Source: JAYEJW01 sp034716535
GTDB lineage: Bacteria; Pseudomonadota; Gammaproteobacteria; Chromatiales; Chromatiaceae
Direction of reading: 5' to 3'
Assembly: GCA_034716535.1 (NCBI GenBank)
Contig: JAYEJW010000076.1
Coordinates: forward strand, 1-16,463
Length of the DNA: 16,463 bases
A program made the translations under genes and the position numbers. The notes under the pieces were generated by a model. It saw nothing but the letters and a program-made list of their open reading frames with translations. It did not search any database and was not told the origin of the DNA. Of this stretch, positions 9,664-16,462 are shown piece by piece. Position 1 is the first letter of the stretch. Each line of letters opens with the position of its first letter.

Positions 9664-12600
9664 GTGCACACAGATATTGCCATCATCGGGGTCGCCGGCC
9701 TGTTCCCAGGATGCAGGAACAAGGACGCGTATTGGGAAAACATCGTTCGCAAAGTCGACAACATCAAGGTCGCGCCGGATTCATGGGCAAAGCCCTGGTA
9801 TGACCCGGAACGCGCCGGCACAACGATTGATTCGGGCCGCATCAGAACGCGAAAGGTGGGGCTGCTGGGGGAATTGGCGACCTTTGATCCTCTCCAGTTC
9901 GGTATCCCACCGAAGGCCGTGGAGGGAGACCCCGCGCACTTTCTTGCCCTGCAGCTGGCCAGCGACGCGCTGAAGGACGCCCACTATAATGATCGGCGAT
10001 TCAATCGCGAAAAAACCGGGATCATCGTCGGCCACGGCTACAACCCGAATCGCGGGGACGTAGTCGGGATCCAGTACGGCCTGGCCATCGACCAGACGAT
10101 AGAGTTATTGGTTCAGTTATTTCCCCACCTTGACCCCGAGACGCTGGAGGGCGTCCGCGCGGCGCTCAAGAGAAGCCTCCCGCCAATGCAGATCGAGCAG
10201 GCTCCGACGCTCATTTCCAACGTCATCAGCGGACGCATAGCCAATCGCCTTGACCTGATGGGTCCCAACCACCTGGTGGATGCCGCCTGTGCGTCCACGC
10301 TGATTGCGGTGGACCTGGCAATCAAGGATCTGCTTGCCGGGCGCAGCGACATGATGGTCGTCGGCGGCGTCCAGGCGTCGATGCCGCCCCAGATCTACAT
10401 GCTGTTCGAATCGCTGGGTGCATTGTCGCCGTCCGAGATCAGGCCGTTCGATCGCGCTGGCAACGGCACCCTGCTCAGCGAAGGCGTCGGCTTCGTCGTC
10501 CTCAAGCGCCTGGCCGATGCCGTTCGTGACGACGACCGGATCTACGCGGTCGTCAAGGGAGTGGGCATTGCCAGTGACGGCAAGGCAATGGGCCTGCTCG
10601 CCCCCAGACTCGAAGGCGAGTTTTACGCGATTCAAAGAGCATACGAGCAAACGGGAATCGACCCCGGGACCATCGGTCTCGTGGAGGCGCATGGCACCGG
10701 GATACCGTTGGGCGACCGGACCGAGATCGAGGCGCTGACCAGGGTGTTCGGTCAACGGCAGGGGATGTTTCCGACCTGCGCCCTCGGGGCGGTCAAGTCG
10801 ATGATAGGCCACTGTATTCCGGCTTCAGCCGCAGCCAGTCTGATCAAGGTGTCGCTGGCTCTGCATTACAAGACCCTGCCGCCGACGATCTGCGGGGAGG
10901 TGAATCCGGAGTTGCAGATCGACAAGACCCCCTTCTACGTCAATTCGGAACTCCGGCCCTGGATTCACGGTGGACCCTCGCCGCGACGCGCGGGGATCGA
11001 TGCGTTCGGTTTCGGCGGCATCAATGCCCACGCCATACTGGAAGAGTATCGTGAGCCCGAGGCTGCCACCGCCGCCTTCTCCGTCGGCAGGTGGCTCACG
11101 CAGGAGCAGTCCGGCGTTCACGCCGACGCAGGCTACGATCTGCCGGTTTCCGCCGCCGAACCGTACCAGCAAACCGTGAGCGAGCGGACGTGGTCAAGCT
11201 GGCCGACCGAGCTGGTGGTGTTTTCCGGAGCCAGCCGGACGGAGCTGGTTGATCGGGCGCGAAAAACGGCCGAGTGGCTTCGGTGGCATACGGAGACATC
11301 GCTGGCGCAACTGGCCTACGCCCGCTGCCTGGAAGACCCCGGGGACGTCCGGCTCGCCATTGTGGCAGGTAGCAATGACGAACTGGCGGAGAAGCTCGAG
11401 TTCGCCATCGGCAAGCTCAAGGACGGCAAGCGAAAGAAATTCGCCTCCCGGAAGGGTATCTACTATTCGGAAGAGCCCCGACCGGACGGTAAGGTCGCCT
11501 TCATGTTTTCGAGCGAGGGGTCCCAGTATCCGAACATGCTGGAGGACCTGTGCCTGTATTTCCCGAAGGTCGCCAGGTGGTTCGACTACCTCGACCAGAC
11601 CTTCCCCAGGTCCCCGCTACCCAGCGACTGCATCTTTCCGGCGCCCACCTGTCTCTCGGCCGACGCTCGCGAACAGGCAGCCGCGCAGCTTTACGCGGGC
11701 GACCTGGCCACCGAGAGCGTCTCCACCGCCAGCCAGGCCTTCTACGAGATCCTGCGGGACCTGGGTGTAAATTGTGACGCCATGGTCGGGCACAGTGCCG
11801 GTGAAAATGCCGCCCTGCGCGCAGCGGGCAAGGCCAGGACGCGGTCGCTCAAACACCTGCAGGAGGAAATGCGGCTGCTCAACAAGGTCTACGAGGAGCT
11901 GGAATCGGGCGCCGGCATTCCCACGGGGCAGGTGCTGTCGGTCGGGGCACTGGACTATGGCAAGGTCGGCAAGATCCTGGACGAGTTCGCGGGCACGCTT
12001 TTTCTCTTGTCCGACAACTGTCCCAGCCAGATCATCCTCTTCGCGACCGAGGCGGCCAGCAAGGCGGCGGTCGAGCGTATCCGTGCCGAGGGTGGCATCT
12101 GCATCGAGCTGCCGTTCGACCGAGCCTACCACACCCCCCTTTTCAGCAACGGGGTCGAGGTGCTCAGGCACTACTACGAAACACACATCGAGTCGGCCCC
12201 CCACAGCGCATGCGTCTACAGTTGCAGTACGGCGCGACCCTACCCGGACGATAAAGAAGAAGGACAGGAGATCGCAGCACAGCAGTGGATGATGCCGGTC
12301 AGGTTCCGCGAGACGATCGAGCAGATGCACGGGGACGGCGTCCGCATTTTCGTCGAGCTCGGTGCCAGCAATTCGCTCACCGCATTTGTCGACAGTACCC
12401 TCAAGGGCAGGAATTACCTCGCCGTTGCCGCCAATGCCCAGGGACGGCCCGCACTGGAGCAGTTCCTGCATCTTCTCGCGCGCCTTTTTGTCGAAAAAGT
12501 CGACATGGACCTGGCGCCCATGTACGAGCAGCGGCCGGCGACCGCCCTCGACGCGGATACCGCCTCCGAGCCGGCGAAGCAGCGCCTGAAGCTGGTCCTG

Positions 12601-12846
12601 AAGATGGACCTGCCGAGGCTTTCACTGGACGCGGAATTCCTGAAGGACTTCCAGGGGAAATTCCGGCTGGCCGGGGCCGAGACGGCCGGTTCCTCCGTCT
12701 TGCCCGGAAGAGAGGAGGTCAATATCGACCGGGACACGATGCTGGCGGGGCATTTCAAGTTGATGAGGGAGTTCCTCGACAGCCAGACGCGTGTTGCGGA
12801 GATGCTGGGTGAGCACATTAAAAAGTCCGATTCCTTGTCGAATTGA
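9664..12846 (+). CDS. Ketosynthase-acyltransferase protein, partner of the Pfa-like synthase
   Basis: About 1060 residues from the GTG at 9664 (1100 if GTG 9544 is used). The KS (about 1-470) has a complete triad: Cys209 in DAACAST, His343 in EAHGTG, His383 in MIGHC. It is therefore not a chain-length-factor-type dead KS as in PfaC. An AT-like domain (about 605-905) follows, with Ser711 in GHSAGEN and His823 in AYHTPLF. The usual FPGQGSQ is replaced by FSSEGSQ, and the position aligned with the malonyl-binding Arg (25 residues after the serine) is Met736, with Arg737 next. The C-terminal tail (about 1015-1060) holds HFKLMREFLDSQTRVAEML, resembling the pre-ACP helical linker of the upstream protein, but no ACP follows. 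It lies 290 bp downstream on the same strand, so it probably acts in trans on the triple ACP. Whether it primes, extends or offloads is not decidable from sequence. HglC/HglD-type and PfaB-type proteins are the nearest analogues I know. Confidence 0.93.
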   Translation: MHTDIAIIGVAGLFPGCRNKDAYWENIVRKVDNIKVAPDSWAKPWYDPERAGTTIDSGRIRTRKVGLLGELATFDPLQFGIPPKAVEGDPAHFLALQLASDALKDAHYNDRRFNREKTGIIVGHGYNPNRGDVVGIQYGLAIDQTIELLVQLFPHLDPETLEGVRAALKRSLPPMQIEQAPTLISNVISGRIANRLDLMGPNHLVDAACASTLIAVDLAIKDLLAGRSDMMVVGGVQASMPPQIYMLFESLGALSPSEIRPFDRAGNGTLLSEGVGFVVLKRLADAVRDDDRIYAVVKGVGIASDGKAMGLLAPRLEGEFYAIQRAYEQTGIDPGTIGLVEAHGTGIPLGDRTEIEALTRVFGQRQGMFPTCALGAVKSMIGHCIPASAAASLIKVSLALHYKTLPPTICGEVNPELQIDKTPFYVNSELRPWIHGGPSPRRAGIDAFGFGGINAHAILEEYREPEAATAAFSVGRWLTQEQSGVHADAGYDLPVSAAEPYQQTVSERTWSSWPTELVVFSGASRTELVDRARKTAEWLRWHTETSLAQLAYARCLEDPGDVRLAIVAGSNDELAEKLEFAIGKLKDGKRKKFASRKGIYYSEEPRPDGKVAFMFSSEGSQYPNMLEDLCLYFPKVARWFDYLDQTFPRSPLPSDCIFPAPTCLSADAREQAAAQLYAGDLATESVSTASQAFYEILRDLGVNCDAMVGHSAGENAALRAAGKARTRSLKHLQEEMRLLNKVYEELESGAGIPTGQVLSVGALDYGKVGKILDEFAGTLFLLSDNCPSQIILFATEAASKAAVERIRAEGGICIELPFDRAYHTPLFSNGVEVLRHYYETHIESAPHSACVYSCSTARPYPDDKEEGQEIAAQQWMMPVRFRETIEQMHGDGVRIFVELGASNSLTAFVDSTLKGRNYLAVAANAQGRPALEQFLHLLARLFVEKVDMDLAPMYEQRPATALDADTASEPAKQRLKLVLKMDLPRLSLDAEFLKDFQGKFRLAGAETAGSSVLPGREEVNIDRDTMLAGHFKLMREFLDSQTRVAEMLGEHIKKSDSLSN

Positions 12847-12914
12847 GTGAGGGCTGAGCACCGGCCCGGCTTCGATAGCCTGGGAATTGCGAGACAACCA
12901 GAGGTTAACGAAAA

Positions 12915-12930
12915 GCTTCGGGCGAAGCTC
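12915..12930. terminator. Weak hairpin between convergent genes
   Basis: AGCTTC and GAAGCT form a 6-bp stem around GGGC in the roughly 100-base gap between the stop codons of the synthase partner (plus) and the secreted protein (minus). There is no T-tract on either side, so intrinsic termination is uncertain; the placement is the main argument. Confidence 0.25.
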
Positions 12931-12951
12931 AACAAGGAGCCGCCGCCCTCA

Positions 12952-14334
12952 TCAACCCCCCGGTACCAGTCGACACATGGCAAACTGGCCATCTGGCGTG
13001 AGGAAGAATAAGCGCAGGCTGGCATCGAACGATGCCCATACCACCTCGACGCCGCCTGCCTTGGAAAGGGCGTGTACCGGGCCCGCGACGCTGACCGTGC
13101 CGTCGCCGCCGTCGCGCACCTCTAGGAGGTAGCTTCCCTTGGCAGCTTCGGGCCAGTCTTCGCGAATGAGGTAATGCAGGTACACTGCATTCGACGACGT
13201 TACCGTCCGAAAATGATTCATGCCGCGCGATGTCTCTACGCGCGCCTGCAGGGTCATGGCCTGGCAGTCGAACGGGTCGTGGTCATCGCACGTCCACACG
13301 TCGATGACCGGGATCATGTCCGGTGGGCGGGGCGGCGCTGCGGCCAGGATCACGAGTCGCTGCCCACCCCCCGCAGTGGGGAGTGCGTCCGCGATCACGG
13401 TTTCCTGGAGATAGTAGGGTCCGCCCTGCGCGATCTGCTGGGCGGGCGATAACCCACCGAAGCCGTCTATCTGCGCGCGAAAGAGTCCGCAGCTCGCGTC
13501 GTCCGCTGTCAGGCAGCCGGAAAAGACCACGCCCACCGGATCATGCGGTAGTGGCGTGGAGTAAAAATACCGATCAAAACCCTGGGTTACTGCCCGCCGA
13601 AAAACATCTGTGGTGGTCCCCGAGGTCGCTTCGAGCAGCCCGTAGCATTTCTCCTGGCAGCCGTCCTCCAGCGTCAGGCCGAAGAATTCGACATGACCAC
13701 GGTGCTCAAACGCGGTGCCGCCGGCTGGAAAGCGCCCCGGAGCGGTGACGGTTATCGGCGCCGCCATCAACCGGCCTTCCTGATCGGTCACCACCAGTGA
13801 GCCATCTTCGTTCTCGCTGAACGCGTGCCATGCTCCCTCCAGCTCCCGCCACACCGAGTGTACGCCATCGGGTCCGGCGAACAGCAGACCGAATCGGCCA
13901 TCGCTTTGGGTAAACTCCGGACCGTTGACGAAGCCGGCTCCCTGGTAGTTGGATGCCACCGTCACGGGGCCATCGGCGAACGAACCGTCCACCGCATTGA
14001 AGCGTCCTACTAGCACGTTGGAGTAGACTGGCTCGCCGGTCGGGGTCTCACGGGGTATGTATAGCGGTGGCCACCCCTCGAGGATTTCCGGCCCGTCGTT
14101 GGTCGCGACAAGCAGGTACTGCGGATCCCTCGGATCTTCACTCACCTCGAAGTTGTCGATTAAGCTCGCCCGCGACAGTACGATAGTCGTGCGATCACCC
14201 TGCTCACACAGGGGCACCGTCCCTGTCGCACTGCTGAAGAGGCTAAGCGCTGTGTCGGCCTGGGTCTCACCCGGCGGGCAAGCGAGCGAGGTGGCGAGCA
14301 GGAGGGATGGCGTGGCTACTCGCATGAGCGTCAT
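12952..14334 (-). CDS. Predicted exported protein of unknown function, cysteine-pair rich
   Basis: A 460-residue protein whose first 27 or so residues form a signal peptide: MTLMR, a hydrophobic run VATPSLLLATSLAC, then PPGETQADT. A signal peptidase I site near TQA-D is plausible. Lipidation at Cys19 is possible, but the preceding residues (T-S-L-A) fit a lipobox poorly. The mature part has no membrane segment. It contains short aspartate/glycine-rich turns and recurring strand-like segments (VVTDQEGRLMAAPITV, LLVATNDGPEIL) as in beta-propeller or other all-beta extracellular folds; this is inference only. Cysteines occur in tight pairs, DGCQEKC, GCLTADDASC and TCDDHDPFDC, pointing to disulfides in the periplasm or outside. 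ATG 14334 is chosen because AAGGAG lies 9 bases upstream; a second ATG at 14325 is possible. It is convergent with the synthase genes and not obviously linked to them. I do not recognise the family. Confidence 0.82.
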   Translation of the reverse strand: MTLMRVATPSLLLATSLACPPGETQADTALSLFSSATGTVPLCEQGDRTTIVLSRASLIDNFEVSEDPRDPQYLLVATNDGPEILEGWPPLYIPRETPTGEPVYSNVLVGRFNAVDGSFADGPVTVASNYQGAGFVNGPEFTQSDGRFGLLFAGPDGVHSVWRELEGAWHAFSENEDGSLVVTDQEGRLMAAPITVTAPGRFPAGGTAFEHRGHVEFFGLTLEDGCQEKCYGLLEATSGTTTDVFRRAVTQGFDRYFYSTPLPHDPVGVVFSGCLTADDASCGLFRAQIDGFGGLSPAQQIAQGGPYYLQETVIADALPTAGGGQRLVILAAAPPRPPDMIPVIDVWTCDDHDPFDCQAMTLQARVETSRGMNHFRTVTSSNAVYLHYLIREDWPEAAKGSYLLEVRDGGDGTVSVAGPVHALSKAGGVEVVWASFDASLRLFFLTPDGQFAMCRLVPGG

Positions 14335-14343
14335 GTTAGGTTT

Positions 14344-14350
14344 CTCCTTA
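14344..14350 (-). promoter_or_regulatory. Ribosome binding site of the exported-protein gene
   Basis: On the minus strand TAAGGAG lies 9 bases before the ATG at 14334. It is the strongest Shine-Dalgarno in the window and fixes this start over the in-frame ATG at 14325. Confidence 0.65.
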
Positions 14351-14402
14351 AGTGCGAGCCTGCATCGCTCAGCCTAGTGAAAAAAAACAGACCTCAAGTC
14401 GG

Positions 14403-14435
14403 TGCATAAAGGGAGCGCGAGCAAAACTTTATGCA
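14403..14435. promoter_or_regulatory. 9-bp inverted repeat upstream of the exported-protein gene
   Basis: TGCATAAAG (14403-14411) and CTTTATGCA (14427-14435) are perfect inverted copies separated by 15 bases. They sit about 70-100 bases upstream of the minus-strand start codon. The position suits an operator; the arm spacing (24 bases centre to centre) is a little over two helical turns. A run of eight T on the minus strand lies about 12 bases beyond the inner arm, so a leader terminator is a weaker alternative. Confidence 0.35.
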
Positions 14436-14879
14436 ACGAAAGAATGAGGGCTCCGACGACAGAGTGTAATCCGTAAAATTCCCTGCTTGATACTGTAGCA
14501 CGTTGCGAGGTGACGGGCCGCTTCGACGGCGCTCGATGATCTCCATGGGGGCGTTCCACGCTCGCTACCAACCTACCTCGCGTCGCGCACTGGCGCGAGA
14601 TCATCGGCGGCTCGGCGCTATCCTCGACCGCGCCCCGGGCGAAATAATGTCTGCCGGATCAACCGCGTGCGAATCGATGCGCAAGCTTTGAGGAGAAAAT
14701 TCCAGCAGCCGGAAACGAACCGAAAAGTCATGGCAATCTGACGAGCCGGATCACCTTTGGCGGCAAGGAGCAAACTGGCGCTGTCGTGGTTCCCGGGCGA
14801 TTGCAAAAATCCACGGTTTGCAGTTCGGCAAGCTCATTGAAATCTAGCGAGGCTCTGCCTCAGACCGACAAGTCGTGAG
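14436..14879. other. Gene-free stretch
   Basis: No frame on either strand in this stretch shows a credible protein or a ribosome binding site paired with one. Composition is mixed, with GC-rich and AT-richer patches. Nothing else was recognised here. Confidence 0.4.
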
Positions 14880-14972
14880 GTGGCCCCGGTTGATCGAACA
14901 GAGTCGCTAGACTCTGGATATAACCGCCTGAGCGGTGGGAGGACTGGAAGTCCAAGCGTCAACCGGGGCCAC
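14880..14972 (+). other. Structured element: 14-bp stem enclosing three hairpins (four-way junction)
   Basis: GTGGCCCCGGTTGA (14880-14893) pairs perfectly with TCAACCGGGGCCAC (14959-14972). Inside lie three perfect hairpins: CAGAGTC/GACTCTG with loop GCTA (14899-14916), ACCGC/GCGGT with loop CTGA (14923-14936), and GGACT/AGTCC with loop GGA (14941-14953). Almost every base is in a stem, a tight loop or a short joiner. The 3' strand ends five bases before the ATG of the truncated ORF at 14978, and the only G-rich stretch near that start (14965-14968) is buried in the long stem. It could be a structured RNA leader, or a folded single-strand DNA site for a mobile element. It is not a tRNA: the acceptor is too long and the conserved loop bases are missing. 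The pairing is seen directly; the function is unknown. Confidence 0.6.
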
Positions 14973-14977
14973 TGACA

Positions 14978-15712
14978 ATGATAGAGCATACGGTGCGGGA
15001 GCTGTTGGAGGACAAGGTAGAACTGGACATCGAAGGCATCGACCGACTCTACCTCAACGCCTATAAGGCGCGGCTGCAGACCGGCGGCGGTGTGGTCGGC
15101 TTTTTCCGAGAACACCGTGGGGCGGTGGTGGCCTCGACCACGCTGATGGTACCGATGAGCAAGGCGTTCGTGGCCGCGATTCATCGTTTTGCCAAGCGCG
15201 AAGGGATTGAGATCGTGCATTTTGCCAGAGGACAGCGCAAGGACGAGGAAACCCAAGGCCGGCTCAAGCAGTTCCAGGCCGAGGAGGGGGTGCTCTACAT
15301 CGGCGTGGCGCAGGAGAAACTCGCCGGCTTCCGGGTGATGAAAAAGATCAGCGCCCACACGGGCACGGCCTTTCCCTGGTTGTACCGCTCCACCGTGATG
15401 TGCAATCAGTATTATTTCTACGTGGTCGATGCGGACTTCGGCCCCTTGTTCATCAAATTCTCCTCCTACTTTCCCTACACCGCTCGCATCTGTCTCAACG
15501 GCCACGAGTACGCCAAACGGCAACTGAACAAGGCCGGTATCGCTTACGAGGCGCTCGACAACGGCATCCGCCGCTGCGACGATCCGCAGCGCCTGCAACA
15601 GATCCTTGATGAACTCAATGAAGTCCGCATCGAGGCGCTGGTCCGCAAGTGGTTCGCGCACCTGCCGCACCCGTTCACCGTATGGTTCCGGCAAGCGTGC
15701 GTGACCGGTTGA
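14978..15712 (+). CDS. Truncated member of an uncharacterised, widely repeated protein family
   Basis: A 244-residue ORF beginning MIEHTVRELLEDKVELDIEG. I recognise the start (EGIDRLYLNAY), FFREHRG, HFARGQRKD, GVLYIG, YFYVVDADFGP, IKFSSYFPYTARICLNGHEYAKRQL and EALDNGI as the N-terminal half of an unnamed family of roughly 450-500 residues. As I recall, it occurs in many proteobacteria, often in several copies. The family-like sequence ends at LPHPFT (residue 234, about 15679); a foreign-looking tail VWFRQACVTG and a stop follow, so the C-terminal half is lost. No function is established that I know of, and I see no nuclease, helicase or recombinase motif. There is no separate Shine-Dalgarno, and the start sits just after the folded element at 14880-14972. 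What remains is probably non-functional, although the frame is clean up to the break. Confidence 0.7.
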   Translation: MIEHTVRELLEDKVELDIEGIDRLYLNAYKARLQTGGGVVGFFREHRGAVVASTTLMVPMSKAFVAAIHRFAKREGIEIVHFARGQRKDEETQGRLKQFQAEEGVLYIGVAQEKLAGFRVMKKISAHTGTAFPWLYRSTVMCNQYYFYVVDADFGPLFIKFSSYFPYTARICLNGHEYAKRQLNKAGIAYEALDNGIRRCDDPQRLQQILDELNEVRIEALVRKWFAHLPHPFTVWFRQACVTG

Positions 15713-15762
15713 CACCCGCGTGACTAGGATGCCGACGGTGCCAAGCAATCACCGGAGGCGAC

Positions 15763-15987
15763 ATGAACACGCGCGCCGAACCCACTCTGACACTGGAAGA
15801 AGTTGCCAAGCAATTTGCGCATTGGCGTCGGAGTGTCGCCGTGCTCAGGATGCGAAACGGGACGTCCCAGTCAAGCCGTTTACTATGCGTGTTGACGAAT
15901 TTCGATAATGCCCTGTTTTTAGTAGAGAAAAGAAGAAAAACATCCAGAAAAATATTCTGTCGGCAGTTTCGGTCTGTTCTCGCTTAG
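15763..15987 (+). pseudogene. Broken insertion-sequence-type small ORF
   Basis: An ATG at 15763 has GGAGG at 15754-15758. Its first residues (MNTRAEPTLTLEEVAKQF, then AHWRRS, to about 15834) resemble the start of small accessory proteins that I associate with IS66-like elements. After HWRRS the translation turns into unpatterned sequence (VAVLRMRNGTSQSSRLL and on) crossing a repeat at 15872, and stops at 15987. The good ribosome binding site with a coherent N-terminus followed by an abrupt loss of pattern points to a deletion at about 15835. The family link is from memory and is modest; a real 74-residue protein is unlikely. Confidence 0.4.
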
Positions 15988-16035
15988 ATATCAAGCTATT
16001 ACTGACATCCTTCAACACCCCAAGTAAACGGCTTG
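15872..16035. repeat. 24-nt imperfect inverted repeat bounding an AT-rich segment
   Basis: The 24 bases at 15872-15895, starting CAAGCCGTTTACT, recur inverted at 16012-16035 with 21 of 24 matching; the outer 13 are identical. The 116 bases between are AT-rich, unlike their surroundings. CGTCCCAGTC occurs in direct orientation beside each arm (15863-15872 and 16036-16045). The arms resemble insertion-sequence ends of the IS66 type as I remember them. The segment encodes nothing recognisable and may be a MITE-like or deletion remnant of an insertion sequence. Confidence 0.55.
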
Positions 16036-16129
16036 CGTCCCAGTCCCCCTTTCGCCTTGCGCTCGGCGACAGCCTTTGAGCCGCGGACGCCCCGTTCCGG
16101 GATCGGGTCAGAGGGGGCCGCAGCCCCCG

Positions 16130-16206
16130 TCACCGGGTCGCCGGAGGCAGTCACCCGCCTCCGGCTCCCACAGAACGCAGCGTGCAGATTTCCCGCACTG
16201 CGCTCT
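16130..16206 (-). ncRNA. Group II intron domains V and VI
   Basis: Domain V (16206-16172): AGAGCGCAG pairs with CUGCGUUCU over 9 bp. A CG bulge lies on the 3' side, then an inner stem UGCGG/UCUGCA with a GAAA-type loop, about 35 nt in all. The AGC near its 5' side fits the catalytic triad. Domain VI: GCCGGAGGC/GCCUCCGGC (16165-16140) is a perfect 9-bp stem with an 8-base loop, flanked by GGG/CCC, with an unpaired GA whose A is the likely branch point (complement of 16138). Domain V begins 17 bases after the maturase stop. Confidence 0.75.
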
Positions 16207-16222
16207 TCGAAGCGTGAAGGAT

Positions 16223-16462
16223 TCACAGCACAGCGATAGCTTTTAATTTCGGAAAAGGAAGATAAAGCTTTGGCCGCTGCAACGGAAAGCGCGCCATGAT
16301 CCGGTGGAAAACCTCCCACGGAACGTAGCCCTTACGACTGCGGCTGCTGAGCATCTTGCGCCAGTACTGCACCACGAACGCATGCAATTGCTGCAAGGCC
16401 CGGATGTTCCCGGCAATGCCGTAGTAGGCATAGTGGCCCCGCAATACACGATTGAGGTTGAT
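16223..16462 (-). CDS. Group II intron reverse transcriptase/maturase, C-terminal fragment
   Basis: The frame enters from the right edge and reads INLNRVLRGHYAYYGIAGN, then IRALQQLHAFVVQYWRKMLSS, then a tail ending LQRPKLYLPFPKLKAIAVL and a TGA stop. G-H-x-x-Y-Y-G-x-x-G-N, the Y/W-R-K-M-L-S-S-R-S helix and the V-P-W-E-V-F segment are characteristic of the maturase (X) domain that ends intron-encoded proteins. There is no HNH endonuclease domain after it, which fits the class of bacterial introns whose proteins lack En. The reverse transcriptase domain lies beyond the window. The protein splices its own intron and drives its retrohoming; whether this copy is active cannot be judged here. Confidence 0.85.
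   Translation of the reverse strand: MNLNRVLRGHYAYYGIAGNIRALQQLHAFVVQYWRKMLSSRSRKGYVPWEVFHRIMARFPLQRPKLYLPFPKLKAIAVL

Noticed and set aside
514..12846. CRISPR array or toxin/antitoxin in or near the synthase
   Set aside because: The only short-period repeats are the ACP domains at 339 bp, and no spacer-repeat pattern or small paired genes were found.
12414..13025. 203-residue minus-strand frame spanning the convergent gap
   Set aside because: It overlaps the 3' ends of two well-supported genes and is a shadow of both.
14880..14972. tRNA or tRNA-like gene
   Set aside because: The cloverleaf-like count of stems is suggestive, but the closing stem is 14 bp and there is no TTC-type loop, no 7-base anticodon loop and no D-loop signature.
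14834..15748. 304-residue minus-strand open frame opposite the orphan ORF
   Set aside because: The plus-strand reading matches a recalled protein family and this is its antisense. No ribosome binding site supports it.
15999..16319. 106-residue minus-strand open frame over the intron end
   Set aside because: It runs through domain V, domain VI and the 3' exon, whose RNA structure explains the sequence.
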